From: Opitutales bacterium | GTDB lineage: Bacteria; Verrucomicrobiota; Verrucomicrobiia; Opitutales; Seribacteraceae | DNA length: 64,000 nucleotides | Assembly: GCA_028045305.1 (NCBI GenBank) | Contig: JAOFTV010000003.1 | Coordinates: 62,001-126,000, forward strand | Direction: 5' to 3' | Shown here: positions 27,438-35,706 of the stretch, piece after piece | How positions within the stretch are numbered: position 1 is the stretch's first letter | Layout: each line of letters starts with the position of its first letter | The notes under the pieces: model-generated | Seen by the model: the letters and a program-made list of their open reading frames with translations, nothing else | Database searches by the model: none | Told to the model about the DNA's origin: nothing | Made by a program: the position numbers and the translations under genes

Positions 27438-27545
27438 AAACATTCTTCTTTAGAATTTGGTACCCTAATGGCTCTTTGGACTCGACCTTTGCATAGGTCA
27501 TCGGCAAGGGTAGAAACCTTTCAACCTAAACTATAACCAAATATT

Positions 27546-28145
27546 ATGAAGTATCTCGCCTGTTTTGCGCTCTTGCTTCCTTTCGTCGTGTCAGCAGCCA
27601 AATCTTCCTCATCATCATCCGAAAATGTCATCGTCATCGAATTGAAGGACGGTCCAGTCGTCATCGAAACTTTCCCAGATGTCGCACCCAAGCATGTTGA
27701 ACGTATCGAAAAGCTTGCCAAAGCCGGAAAGTACGACGGTGTAGCCTTTCATCGAGTCATCGATGGTTTCATGGCTCAAACCGGTGATGTTGAATTTGGA
27801 AATGTCAAAGATTTTAGTGAGCGCAAAGTTGGAACCGGTGGTTCTGACTTTCAAGACATCAAGGCAGAATTCAATGACAAGAAACATGAGCGTGGCACCT
27901 GTTCCATGGCTCGCTCAGCCAGTCCCGATAGTGCCAACAGCCAATTTTTTATCTGCTTCGAACCTTCTTCCTTTCTCGATCGTCAATACACGGTTTGGGG
28001 CCAAGTGATTGAGGGTATGGAATTTGTGGACAACATTAAAATGGGTTCTAGCCGGGACAATGGATCGGTTAGCGATCCTGACCATATGGTCAAAGTAACC
28101 GTTGGTAGACCAAAGGCAGAAAAAAGTAAATCGGACGAAAAGTAA
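27546..28145 (+). CDS. Secreted cyclophilin-type peptidyl-prolyl isomerase
   Basis: A 199-residue cyclophilin. The signal peptide (MKYLACFALLLPFVVSAAKS) and a serine linker precede the domain. Active-site blocks are visible: 'FHRVIDGFMAQTGD', 'GTCSMARSASPDSANSQFFIC' and 'LDRQYTVWGQVIEGMEFVD', close to the PpiA/CypA pattern. It should assist protein folding in the periplasm. It is monocistronic, with 108 bases upstream and a convergent gene downstream. Confidence 0.93.
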   Translation: MKYLACFALLLPFVVSAAKSSSSSSENVIVIELKDGPVVIETFPDVAPKHVERIEKLAKAGKYDGVAFHRVIDGFMAQTGDVEFGNVKDFSERKVGTGGSDFQDIKAEFNDKKHERGTCSMARSASPDSANSQFFICFEPSSFLDRQYTVWGQVIEGMEFVDNIKMGSSRDNGSVSDPDHMVKVTVGRPKAEKSKSDEK

Positions 28146-28156
28146 TCTTTCGATTC

Positions 28157-28179
28157 ATCCACTCACAAGTTGTGTGGAT
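28157..28179. terminator. Stem-loop between convergent genes
   Basis: ATCCAC..ACAA pairs with TTGTGTGGAT, with a 2-base bulge. It lies between the cyclophilin stop and the convergent DUF3299 stop and could act in both directions. There is no T-run, so it is a weak candidate. Confidence 0.35.
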
Positions 28180-28952
28180 TAAGGATCAGATCCGATTAAC
28201 TCTTCGCACTGCAAATGGTAGAGACCAACAAAGAATTCTTCGTCCCATCTCTCTTCCACTGTCAGCCTTCCCAAGATCCGTATCACGCGGTCCATGGTTA
28301 CTTCCACTCCGCTCTCGGATCGGGCAACCACCCATCCATTTGCTTCTGGAGCCTGCCCAAAACAACAGCTTAATTGATCGGGCATTAATAAAAATTCTTT
28401 CACTAAATTCTCTTCATTGACCACGGTCGGGACCATAAATCCCTCGATCGCAACCTGCGTCCCGGAAAGACTACGTACTTGCTTAGGTACGCGAGCCGAA
28501 TAAGCAGAAAAGTCATAATCCAACCCATCTGACTCCCATTCAATTTCATAAGGGAAAGTGGTAAGTACGGAATACTTCAATGCCTCGTATCCACTGGAAC
28601 TATCATGGGGTGGAAGATTATTAATGACCGGCAAGGATTGATTGTCCTCCGTAGACAATAAGGTTTGACCCAGAACAATTCTGCCCTCCAGTATTTCACC
28701 CGTCTGATTTAAATCGGCAATGGTACTTGTATTCTCCTCCGGTGCCTTGAATTCTTCAAGCACATCCTTAGGCGGGTTAGAAACTGGAACTCCTATGGGA
28801 TCTCCGGTCAAAGGCTCGCCCACTTCAGTGAATTCAAATTGCTTTGCTGAATCCTCTGACTCTGGTGAATATCCGACAGACCAGCAGGTAAAAACCAACA
28901 GAATTCCCTTTAGGCCCAAAGGTGCCACCGATCGTTTTTCTTTGCTACTCAT
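28179..28952 (-). CDS. DUF3299 family exported protein
   Basis: A 257-residue protein with a short hydrophobic N-terminus ('GLKGILLVFTC') that may be a signal or lipoprotein signal, then a long acidic linker, and a C-terminal DUF3299 domain: 'RSLSGTQVAIEGFMVPT' followed by 'FLLMPDQLSCCFGQAPEANGWVV', with the conserved CC pair. It is the last gene of a LolD-like ATPase, FtsX-like permease and DUF3299 set. Similar sets are Zur-regulated in some proteobacteria (the Zrg genes of Vibrio cholerae, from memory), suggesting a zinc-related role. Confidence 0.8.
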   Translation of the reverse strand: MSSKEKRSVAPLGLKGILLVFTCWSVGYSPESEDSAKQFEFTEVGEPLTGDPIGVPVSNPPKDVLEEFKAPEENTSTIADLNQTGEILEGRIVLGQTLLSTEDNQSLPVINNLPPHDSSSGYEALKYSVLTTFPYEIEWESDGLDYDFSAYSARVPKQVRSLSGTQVAIEGFMVPTVVNEENLVKEFLLMPDQLSCCFGQAPEANGWVVARSESGVEVTMDRVIRILGRLTVEERWDEEFFVGLYHLQCEELIGSDP

Positions 28953-28967
28953 TGCCTAACTTACCCA

Positions 28968-30182
28968 CTATCCGTGAGGATTTAGAGATTCTTGCAAGCT
29001 CGAACAATAAAGTTTGCGGGCAGGAAACCAGGCACTTACAAGGCCAAGCAGAAGAATACCTACTCCTGTAAGCAAAGCCATGCCATCCAATATGGGCAGG
29101 TTCATACCCACACCAATTTGTAAATGAATAAGCGATGATACAGCCATGGATAAGAGAAAATAAATAATCCATGATCCCAATGCTCCGAAGGCGGATAGCA
29201 ATATAGATTGCCAAAGAATGGATCCAGTTACCACCGTTCGGCTTGCACCCATACAGCGAAGCACCGCAAATTCGCGCCTTCTCTCATGCATGGTTGTACG
29301 CAGGGTTGCTAAAATAATTAAGCCACCCACCAAAGCCATTAATAGGGCAAGAGCAGCAACCGAACGCTCCAGCCAAGCAAAGCGGTTAAAGAAGGACGAT
29401 AAAATTGCAGGTACCGGCCATGCGAGAGTAGCCCGATCGCCCTGCTTATTATATTTTACATCCAAGGCTAGTCCCGATGAACCCTTCAAGTTTAACAATA
29501 CACCACTTATGGAATTTGCTTCCTCAGGATCATGCCCTTCCATCGTTTGTACACCTCTAAGAGGAATCCAGATTACTTGATCGGTTGGAGTTCCCGTGGG
29601 TTCCAAAATTCCCACCACTAGGTAAATATCGTTATGTTTACGGTCTGGGTTGTATTCCAGTCCATGGTAAGGGTGGAATCGATCGCCCAATTGCAACTCA
29701 AGTGCTCTGGCCACTTCGGCACCCACCAAGGCCTCCTTAGCCGAATCCGAAAAGATTCTTCCCGGTGATCGCACCTGATAATTTTTTCCGGATTTCCACT
29801 GATGATTAAGAAATAATTCCGGTATGGTTCCAACTAATCGATATCCAAGGTAATTATCTCCCAAGGCAAATGGATAAGCCTCCGAAACTCCAGGGTGTGA
29901 ACGAATGGTTTCATACTGTTCCCAGTCCAAATTTCCTGGAGAATTTTCCAGGTGGAACAAGGCATTGAGCACGATTTGAAGTTGTGAACCTCTCGCTCCT
30001 AAAACAGCGTCAAATCCACCCGCGGAATGGGCGAAGGCCAGCTTGACTGATTGTTTGGTTTTCCATGCTCCCAAAAATAATCCTCCAGACAAAGATACGG
30101 TAAATACGGCCACTAAAGTAGAAAGGAGGTTCTGCCTGAGTGCTCGTCTCGCAAGTCTTAAAGATACAGATATCGCAGCCAT
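28968..30182 (-). CDS. FtsX-like ABC transporter permease
   Basis: A 404-residue MacB/LolC-type permease: one N-terminal helix ('LLSTLVAVFTVSLSGGLFLG'), a periplasmic domain of about 220 residues, and three C-terminal helices in the FtsX domain ('TTMHERRREFAVLRCMGASRTVV'). I use the ATG at 30182, just after the ATPase stop; the ORF-track start is a TTG inside the ATPase gene. Such permeases usually perform mechanotransmission and do not import solutes themselves. It works with the upstream ATPase and perhaps the downstream DUF3299 protein. Confidence 0.88.
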   Translation of the reverse strand: MAAISVSLRLARRALRQNLLSTLVAVFTVSLSGGLFLGAWKTKQSVKLAFAHSAGGFDAVLGARGSQLQIVLNALFHLENSPGNLDWEQYETIRSHPGVSEAYPFALGDNYLGYRLVGTIPELFLNHQWKSGKNYQVRSPGRIFSDSAKEALVGAEVARALELQLGDRFHPYHGLEYNPDRKHNDIYLVVGILEPTGTPTDQVIWIPLRGVQTMEGHDPEEANSISGVLLNLKGSSGLALDVKYNKQGDRATLAWPVPAILSSFFNRFAWLERSVAALALLMALVGGLIILATLRTTMHERRREFAVLRCMGASRTVVTGSILWQSILLSAFGALGSWIIYFLLSMAVSSLIHLQIGVGMNLPILDGMALLTGVGILLLGLVSAWFPARKLYCSSLQESLNPHG

Positions 30183-30189
30183 ATTTCTT

Positions 30190-30885
30190 TTACTGTTTTT
30201 CAATCTCCACCTCTTCGGACTCTTTAACTTGATTCAATTCTTCCCAGTCAATTTGATGTTCGAACTTCCCAATCACTCGAGGGTCATGGCTGACTAAAAT
30301 GAGTGCGCTCTCCCACTCCTTGCAAAGCGAACGCAGTAGCTCAAGTGAACAATCTGTATTGGTGGGGTCTAAATTTCCTGTTGGTTCATCGGCTAGAACC
30401 AGTTTGGGCCGATTAATCAGAGCACGGGCAATAGCCACGCGTTGTTGCTGACCGATTGAAAGTTGACCAGGAAGGTGATCCTTACGGTCTCCCAGCCCTA
30501 CTTTATCGAGCAAGCAACGAGCCCGGTCAAAGTTGGAGGATCCATTCAGGTTCATGGCCAAGAGTAGGTTTTCCATACAGCTAAAACCGTTCAACAAATT
30601 AAACGATTGAAAGATATAACCAATCATTCCCGATCTCAATTGGTCACGATCTGATTCATTCATCGCACCCAAAGATTGACCATCGATCAAGATCTGTCCC
30701 GAATCCGGAGTTAATACTCCGGCAAGCATATGTAAAAAAGTTGTCTTTCCACTGCCGCTAGGTCCTTTGATAGCGATCTGCTGATTATGCTCCATGGAAA
30801 ATGCCGGCACTTCTACGACAGGCTGACTCTTTCCGTTTGGTAAACGAAAAGATAAATGAAGGTTTTCAACAGATAGAAAGTACAT
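30190..30885 (-). CDS. LolD-like ABC transporter ATP-binding protein
   Basis: A 231-residue ATPase with Walker A GPSGSGKT, signature LSIGQQQR (Ile in place of the second Gly of LSGGQ) and Walker B LVLADEPTGNLD. It is in the LolD/MacB family and pairs with the FtsX-like permease that follows. The acidic tail ('KESEEVEIEKQ') is unusual. It heads the three-gene set; a promoter should lie in the 129 bases before it, shared divergently with the Nudix gene. Confidence 0.92.
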   Translation of the reverse strand: MYFLSVENLHLSFRLPNGKSQPVVEVPAFSMEHNQQIAIKGPSGSGKTTFLHMLAGVLTPDSGQILIDGQSLGAMNESDRDQLRSGMIGYIFQSFNLLNGFSCMENLLLAMNLNGSSNFDRARCLLDKVGLGDRKDHLPGQLSIGQQQRVAIARALINRPKLVLADEPTGNLDPTNTDCSLELLRSLCKEWESALILVSHDPRVIGKFEHQIDWEELNQVKESEEVEIEKQ

Positions 30886-30983
30886 GCAATAGAAATTCCT
30901 TAATACCCCAAAGTAATTAGCTGAGCAAGCGGGATGGGCTGAGCACTGAAGGTTTTATCGATTCACTATTTACAAAGATATCA

Positions 30984-31003
30984 GTTACGATATCAAAAGT
31001 AAC
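30984..31003. promoter_or_regulatory. Inverted repeat upstream of the Nudix gene
   Basis: GTTAC and GTAAC flank a 10-base spacer that includes GATATC, and a second GATATC lies just upstream. The element sits in the divergent region between the LolD-like ATPase and the Nudix gene, near the Nudix ribosome-binding site. It may be an operator; no regulator is identified. Confidence 0.3.
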
Positions 31004-31014
31004 AAGGTGGAAAT

Positions 31015-31419
31015 GTGGAAGGTTTTAAGAAAGTAAAATCCAATTCGAAGTGGGGAGTCATTCCCTACCGAACGAATTCTTTTGGAAAGATTGAAGTGCT
31101 TGTGATTTCAACCAAAAGAAAAAATTGGAGCCTACCTAAGGGAAATTTAATGAAACGCATAGGACCAGCCCGTACTGCTCAGTTAGAGGCTTATGAAGAG
31201 GCGGGCATTGAAGGCGTTTTGGCTTCCAAGCCTATTCCCTGTTCTATTGGACGGACTTGTATTTATTTATACCCCATGGCCGTGAGCAAAGTTTTTGAAA
31301 ATTGGCCGGAAGCATCCTTTCGTAAGAGGAAGTGGATACAACTTTCCAAAGCTAGCCATATTCTTCACCATCGGGCAATGGGCAAAGTTTTACGTAAATT
31401 TTTCCCACAAAGGACTTGA
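31015..31419 (+). CDS. Nudix hydrolase-like protein
   Basis: A 134-residue Nudix fold with GTG start preceded by AAGGTGG. 'WGVIPYR' and 'WSLPKGNLMKRIGPARTAQLEAYEEAGIEG' match the Nudix box region, but the canonical first Glu is Ile and the RE pair reads LE; the EExG element is intact. The LPKG..M...G...A...EA.EEAG form resembles a subfamily with diphosphoinositol-polyphosphate-like activity. Substrate is unknown. Confidence 0.82.
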   Translation: MEGFKKVKSNSKWGVIPYRTNSFGKIEVLVISTKRKNWSLPKGNLMKRIGPARTAQLEAYEEAGIEGVLASKPIPCSIGRTCIYLYPMAVSKVFENWPEASFRKRKWIQLSKASHILHHRAMGKVLRKFFPQRT

Positions 31420-31460
31420 TTTTCTTTGTCCCCCAAGCCTCTGTGCTTATTACTTAAAGT

Positions 31461-32369
31461 ATGAGCTATCGTGGATTTGACTTTGAAAAAAATGCTCCGC
31501 TTTTTCGACCACCCAAATATACTGGAATTACTCTTTCACTACTTTCTATCTTTGTGTTGGTATGCATGCTTGCCGTTTGGGAGAAAATGGTGCCCATCAA
31601 TCACCAAATAACTCTTGTTGGCTATGCATGGAAGGACTGCCAAGAACCTCTGGAATTATCAAGGGTCTCGTTTCAACAGGAAACCGGCATCCATGTTGAA
31701 ATTCAATATTTTCAAGAATCTACCCTGCTGCAAGCAAACATGCTTCCTGATTCAATTGACTTTATGATCCTTCCGACAGCCAATGATGATCAAACTTTCA
31801 ATTCATCTGAAATGTGGGCAGAAAAAATTCCTTTGGCTTTTCAATCCTCAAATAAACAAGGTAGTATGAAAGGTGAAAAACCGTTAGTTGGCTGGATTGC
31901 TCAAAATACTGCCTCCAGTGTAAACGCTTTGCTTTTTAACAGGTATCTCTCTGCACCTTCAAGGGGCCAATTTGACTTTGCCACAAAAGGCTGGGTAGGC
32001 GTAAAGGGGGACCGGTGGACTAAGTCTCCAAATTTGCAAATGTTCTTACCTAAAAAAATGCAACAATTGGCCTCTCCGATATTCAACGCTTTCCAATTAA
32101 GAGAAGGCGTAAGCGTAAACGCTCAATTCTTTGACCAAGACTCAATGCTTAAGGCCCTAAAATTGACCTCCCAAAGCCAATCAAAGAAATACTTACCTGA
32201 TTTAGTTTGGATAAGCTCAAATGCAATGGCGACTCATTTTGAGACACTCCCGTTTACATCATTAGGGAACCATGGAGTGGTTAGCTTACCAAAAGCTTAT
32301 CTGTGTCAATGGTCTAACCTCCAGCAAACTGCCGAACGATTTCATCACTTTGCATCAAAGAGCATTTAA
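31461..32369 (+). CDS. Membrane-anchored solute-binding-like protein (ModA-like fold)
   Basis: A 302-residue protein with one membrane helix (about residues 23-42) and an extracytoplasmic domain. 'VSFQQETGIHVEIQYFQESTLLQA' resembles the start of ModA-type periplasmic binding proteins, where a strand is followed by a chain of 'F...TG..V' and a small-residue loop. No cysteine lipobox is seen, so the helix itself is the anchor. I cannot assign a ligand. It is followed by an HtrA-like protease and its degenerate partner on the same strand. Confidence 0.6.
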   Translation: MSYRGFDFEKNAPLFRPPKYTGITLSLLSIFVLVCMLAVWEKMVPINHQITLVGYAWKDCQEPLELSRVSFQQETGIHVEIQYFQESTLLQANMLPDSIDFMILPTANDDQTFNSSEMWAEKIPLAFQSSNKQGSMKGEKPLVGWIAQNTASSVNALLFNRYLSAPSRGQFDFATKGWVGVKGDRWTKSPNLQMFLPKKMQQLASPIFNAFQLREGVSVNAQFFDQDSMLKALKLTSQSQSKKYLPDLVWISSNAMATHFETLPFTSLGNHGVVSLPKAYLCQWSNLQQTAERFHHFASKSI

Positions 32370-32398
32370 TTTTTTTCGCAAAAATCTGAAAAGTTGAG

Positions 32399-33358
32399 AT
32401 GAGATCTGTGTTTTTCCATACTGTTTTTTTAATATATTCGACTTATGCTTTATCAATCGAACATGATTTTAAAGAGACTTTCCAAGATTATACACAAGAG
32501 GATTTGCATGTTGTCGAAAAACAAATTCAAAACCTCTTACCACGCTTAAAACGAACCGTTGTTTCTATCGAAACATTGGATGGAGCTGGGAGTGGGGTCA
32601 TTGTCACCAAAGATGGGTTAGTTATTTCCGCCGCACATGTCATTGAGCAAAGGGGAAAAAAAATGACTGTTATTCTTTCAGATGGCCGAAAGATTCATGC
32701 CGTTAGCAAAGGGGGTTCCCAACTATCCGACGCAGGCATGCTCAAACTTAATGACGACGGACCTTTTGAATTTGCCACTATGGCCAAGTCAGGAAGTTCT
32801 AAAGTTCACCAGTGGTGCTTTGCACTTGGGCATCCAAATGGCTACAATAAAGATAGGGGCATTGTACTTAGGGCAGGTAAAATTCTTGCAAAAAAAGACG
32901 AAACCATTCAAACGAATTGTCGTTTATTAGGAGGAGATTCAGGTGGTGCACTTTTCAATCTTCAAGGAGAAGTAATCGGCATACACAGTCGAATATCCAA
33001 TAAGCCCGAAGAAAATTTTCATACATCTATCGAATCTTTTTTATCAAACTGGGATTATTTTTTGTCTGAGGAACTTTTGACCCTGGAAAATTTGAAAGCA
33101 GGTGGCTTTTTAGGTGTTTCATGTGAGCAATCAAATAATGGTTTGCTAATCCTGAAAGTAGTTCCTGGTTCCGCTGCTGAAAAACTTGGCCTTTTCGCTA
33201 ACGATGAGCTCTTGTGCTTGGATGGAATACCGCTAGACACTAGAGAAAAATTAACAATCCTAGTTTCTAAAAAATCACCCGGAGAAGTAATCACTTTGGA
33301 TTTCTTGAGAAAAGGCAGAGAAATTTCTATTCAGGTAGCCCTAGGGACCCGACAATGA
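32399..33358 (+). CDS. HtrA-like S1C serine protease with PDZ domain
   Basis: A 319-residue protein with a signal peptide, trypsin-like domain and C-terminal PDZ. The catalytic triad is intact: His80 in ISAAHVI, Asp111 in SDAGMLKL and Ser181 in GGDSGGALF. The PDZ domain spans about 235-315 ('VVPGSAAEKLGLFANDELLCLDG'). It should act in the periplasm on misfolded or specific envelope proteins. The next gene, a degenerate relative, starts at its stop as ATGA, so the two are translated together. Confidence 0.88.
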   Translation: MRSVFFHTVFLIYSTYALSIEHDFKETFQDYTQEDLHVVEKQIQNLLPRLKRTVVSIETLDGAGSGVIVTKDGLVISAAHVIEQRGKKMTVILSDGRKIHAVSKGGSQLSDAGMLKLNDDGPFEFATMAKSGSSKVHQWCFALGHPNGYNKDRGIVLRAGKILAKKDETIQTNCRLLGGDSGGALFNLQGEVIGIHSRISNKPEENFHTSIESFLSNWDYFLSEELLTLENLKAGGFLGVSCEQSNNGLLILKVVPGSAAEKLGLFANDELLCLDGIPLDTREKLTILVSKKSPGEVITLDFLRKGREISIQVALGTRQ

Positions 33359-34389
33359 AAATGCCTAACAAACATAGCTTTCTAATCTTCATTATTTATA
33401 CCCTTACTTGTTCTTGCAACGGCCTAGGCATTCTCAAAAAAGAAAAAAATGATCAACTTGCAGAAAAAAAGATTCTTGAATTTTCTGGAACCTCAAAAAG
33501 TAGAATTCTCGAATCCACAGTTTCATTGTTTCGCAATAATAAAAGAATCGCCCTAGGACTAGTTGTCGATCCAAGTGGGCTATTTTTAACAAAAGCAAGT
33601 GCCAGCGTTGGTGCTACCTATGCAAAATCAAGCACCGGAGAAAAATTTCCTGTAAGAATTCGAAAGCGGGACAAATTTACTGACTTGGCTCTTCTGCAAA
33701 TTCCACAATCATCCCACGATTGGCCACTTATTGATTGGATGGTTGATGATAATCGAACGGTTGAGGGGAGTTGGGTCACAACTGCCAGTCCGACTCTAGA
33801 ATCAGTATACCTGAGTATTCTTTCCGGAAATCCTAGAGAAATTCATCGAGAGGGAGGTGTTATGGGAGTTATCCTTGGTGATAAAGGGGACGAACCGGGT
33901 ATTCCCGTGCTTGAGGTTATTCCCTATTCTGCAGCAGATCGGGGAGGACTTCAGCAAAAAGACTTATTATTGTCAGTTGATGGAAGGAAAGTTTTTAATA
34001 GCCAGGAAGTTTATAATCTGTTGAACGAAAAAGATCCAGGTGACCTTATCCTTCTAAAAGCTAAACGGCGGGAAAATGAGGTCGAAATGAGAATCACCCT
34101 GGGTCATCGTTCCGTAACTTTCGACCTGTTCAACAGGAACTTATTAATAAGTGGACCTGTCTCAAAACGTAAAGATGGATTCCCCATGGTTTTACAGCAT
34201 GATGCCCCCTTGGAACGGACTGCAATGGGCGGCGGCCTTTTTGCTCCATCAGGTAAGTGTATAGGAATAAATGTAGCTAGAGTTGATCGGGTAACAACTT
34301 ATGCGCTCCCTACTTCGATCATTGAACCAATTGTTATAAAATGGCTCAATTCTATGCTCCCCAAAACTAGCGAACCGGATAAGCAATGA
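33355..34389 (+). CDS. Degenerate S1C-like pseudo-protease with PDZ inserted in the fold
   Basis: A 344-residue protein with a lipoprotein-like signal (TLTCSC). Residues 45-140 resemble the first barrel of an HtrA protease, but the His site reads TKASAS; Asp110 remains (FTDLALL). A PDZ domain follows at about 168-250 ('VIPYSAADRGGLQQKDLLLSVDG'). Only after it, at 285-330, comes the segment matching the second barrel, 'MGGGLFAPSGKCIGINVAR', where the Ser of N-S-G-G-A-L is Met. The order protease half, PDZ, protease half is unusual. It is coupled to the active protease and probably regulates or scaffolds it (inference). Confidence 0.75.
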   Translation: MKMPNKHSFLIFIIYTLTCSCNGLGILKKEKNDQLAEKKILEFSGTSKSRILESTVSLFRNNKRIALGLVVDPSGLFLTKASASVGATYAKSSTGEKFPVRIRKRDKFTDLALLQIPQSSHDWPLIDWMVDDNRTVEGSWVTTASPTLESVYLSILSGNPREIHREGGVMGVILGDKGDEPGIPVLEVIPYSAADRGGLQQKDLLLSVDGRKVFNSQEVYNLLNEKDPGDLILLKAKRRENEVEMRITLGHRSVTFDLFNRNLLISGPVSKRKDGFPMVLQHDAPLERTAMGGGLFAPSGKCIGINVARVDRVTTYALPTSIIEPIVIKWLNSMLPKTSEPDKQ

Positions 34390-35548
34390 CAATTCTCATT
34401 CCAATTTCTGAACCTCTGTAGGACGGTTCATATGCACCCCTACTCGCCGATCTGCACTCCTGAGCAGTTCTGTAAAAACTACCACCTCTTACCACCCGCT
34501 TAGTTCCATAAATTGGACCAATGGGATCGATGTCTAGTTCTCTTGTAGGGTAATCACCATAATAGTCATAACACCACTCCATAACATTTCCGTGCATATC
34601 ATAAATCCCCCAAGCATTAGCTGAATATTTTGGGGAAGTCGGATCAACCTGACTTATTGAACCACGATTAATTGGAATAAAGGATGTCTTGGACATTCGT
34701 TCATCAAGAATGTAATTACGATTCGATCCATCGATATTTGCATTTTCTCCAGACAGCCAATCTCCATCTTGCAAACCGCAAAATCCTTCGCTTCCTCCTC
34801 GACAAGCATATTCCCATTCCGCTTCAGTTGGTAAACGAACCACCATTCCCCGTGGCAGAATATTTTGTTGTCTCCACTTATTTGTTAAACTCCAACAAAA
34901 AGAAACCGCTTGAGAATAAGAAATTCGAGTGACTGGATATTTTTCATGTAACCTTCCCCGCCTCTTACAACCTAATTGATCCATTTTTTCCACCACATCA
35001 TCAAATGTAGGAAACTTTGGGTTTATTAATTCGTACGACCTTCCACCTTTTACAGGTTCCCAGCTTCCCATAAGATTGGCAGCCTGATGAAAATGTATTT
35101 TTTCACTATTCAAATCCCCATATTTGAGGATTGCATAGTTGTCACCTTTACGCCCGATAGTGCCACTAATTTCATCCAGCAGATCGTCGGTTAAAAAAAA
35201 TACCGGACTTCCTTTTTTAAAATCCTCGTCAAATTGTTCGTTCCACTCTCGATTGGTTAACTCAAATTTACTGATCCAAAAAGGGTTAGTAATTTTTACT
35301 AAGTGTTTTACCTCATCTCCTCTTCGACCATATTCCCTGGCAGGGCTTCCCATGAAAAACTCTCCTGGATTCACCGGAGTAAAGTTATCCATTTCATCAA
35401 GTGCCTTCGTTTCACCATCGGAAATAATCTGCTTCGGGCCTTTGGGGGCGACTGGGATTATACTTCCAGCCATCAATACGGAAAAAAATGGCAGGAAAAT
35501 TGAACTAATAAGAAAAAAATTTAAAACCTGCCTCGGTTTCCAAGCCAT
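34367..35548 (-). CDS. FGE/SUMF1-fold protein
   Basis: A formylglycine-generating-enzyme-like domain after a signal peptide: 'VNPGEFFMGSPAREYGRRGDEVKHLVKI', 'RLPTEAEWEYACRGG', 'DMHGNVMEWCYDYYGDYP' and 'VVRGGSFYRTAQECRSASRG' are hallmarks. Of the two catalytic cysteines of true sulfatase-activating FGE, the first position reads Arg and only the second (QECR) remains, so sulfatase activation is unlikely. No sulfatase of that class lies in the window. The start at 35548 is chosen because it gives a clean signal peptide. The end overlaps the plus-strand pseudo-protease by 23 bases. Confidence 0.85.
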   Translation of the reverse strand: MAWKPRQVLNFFLISSIFLPFFSVLMAGSIIPVAPKGPKQIISDGETKALDEMDNFTPVNPGEFFMGSPAREYGRRGDEVKHLVKITNPFWISKFELTNREWNEQFDEDFKKGSPVFFLTDDLLDEISGTIGRKGDNYAILKYGDLNSEKIHFHQAANLMGSWEPVKGGRSYELINPKFPTFDDVVEKMDQLGCKRRGRLHEKYPVTRISYSQAVSFCWSLTNKWRQQNILPRGMVVRLPTEAEWEYACRGGSEGFCGLQDGDWLSGENANIDGSNRNYILDERMSKTSFIPINRGSISQVDPTSPKYSANAWGIYDMHGNVMEWCYDYYGDYPTRELDIDPIGPIYGTKRVVRGGSFYRTAQECRSASRGAYEPSYRGSEIGMRIVIAYPVR

Positions 35549-35706
35549 TTCAAGCTTTCGATTCAAAAGAAACATATACCCTAAGCCCTCGAGTGAAAAT
35601 CGTAGAGCCAAATATCAAACCTGTCCACCGGCTCACTCATATACCATGAAAAAGAAGGCGGGGGTTGCTTCAAAGCAAAATGAAATAATTACCTTGGATC
35701 GCTTCT

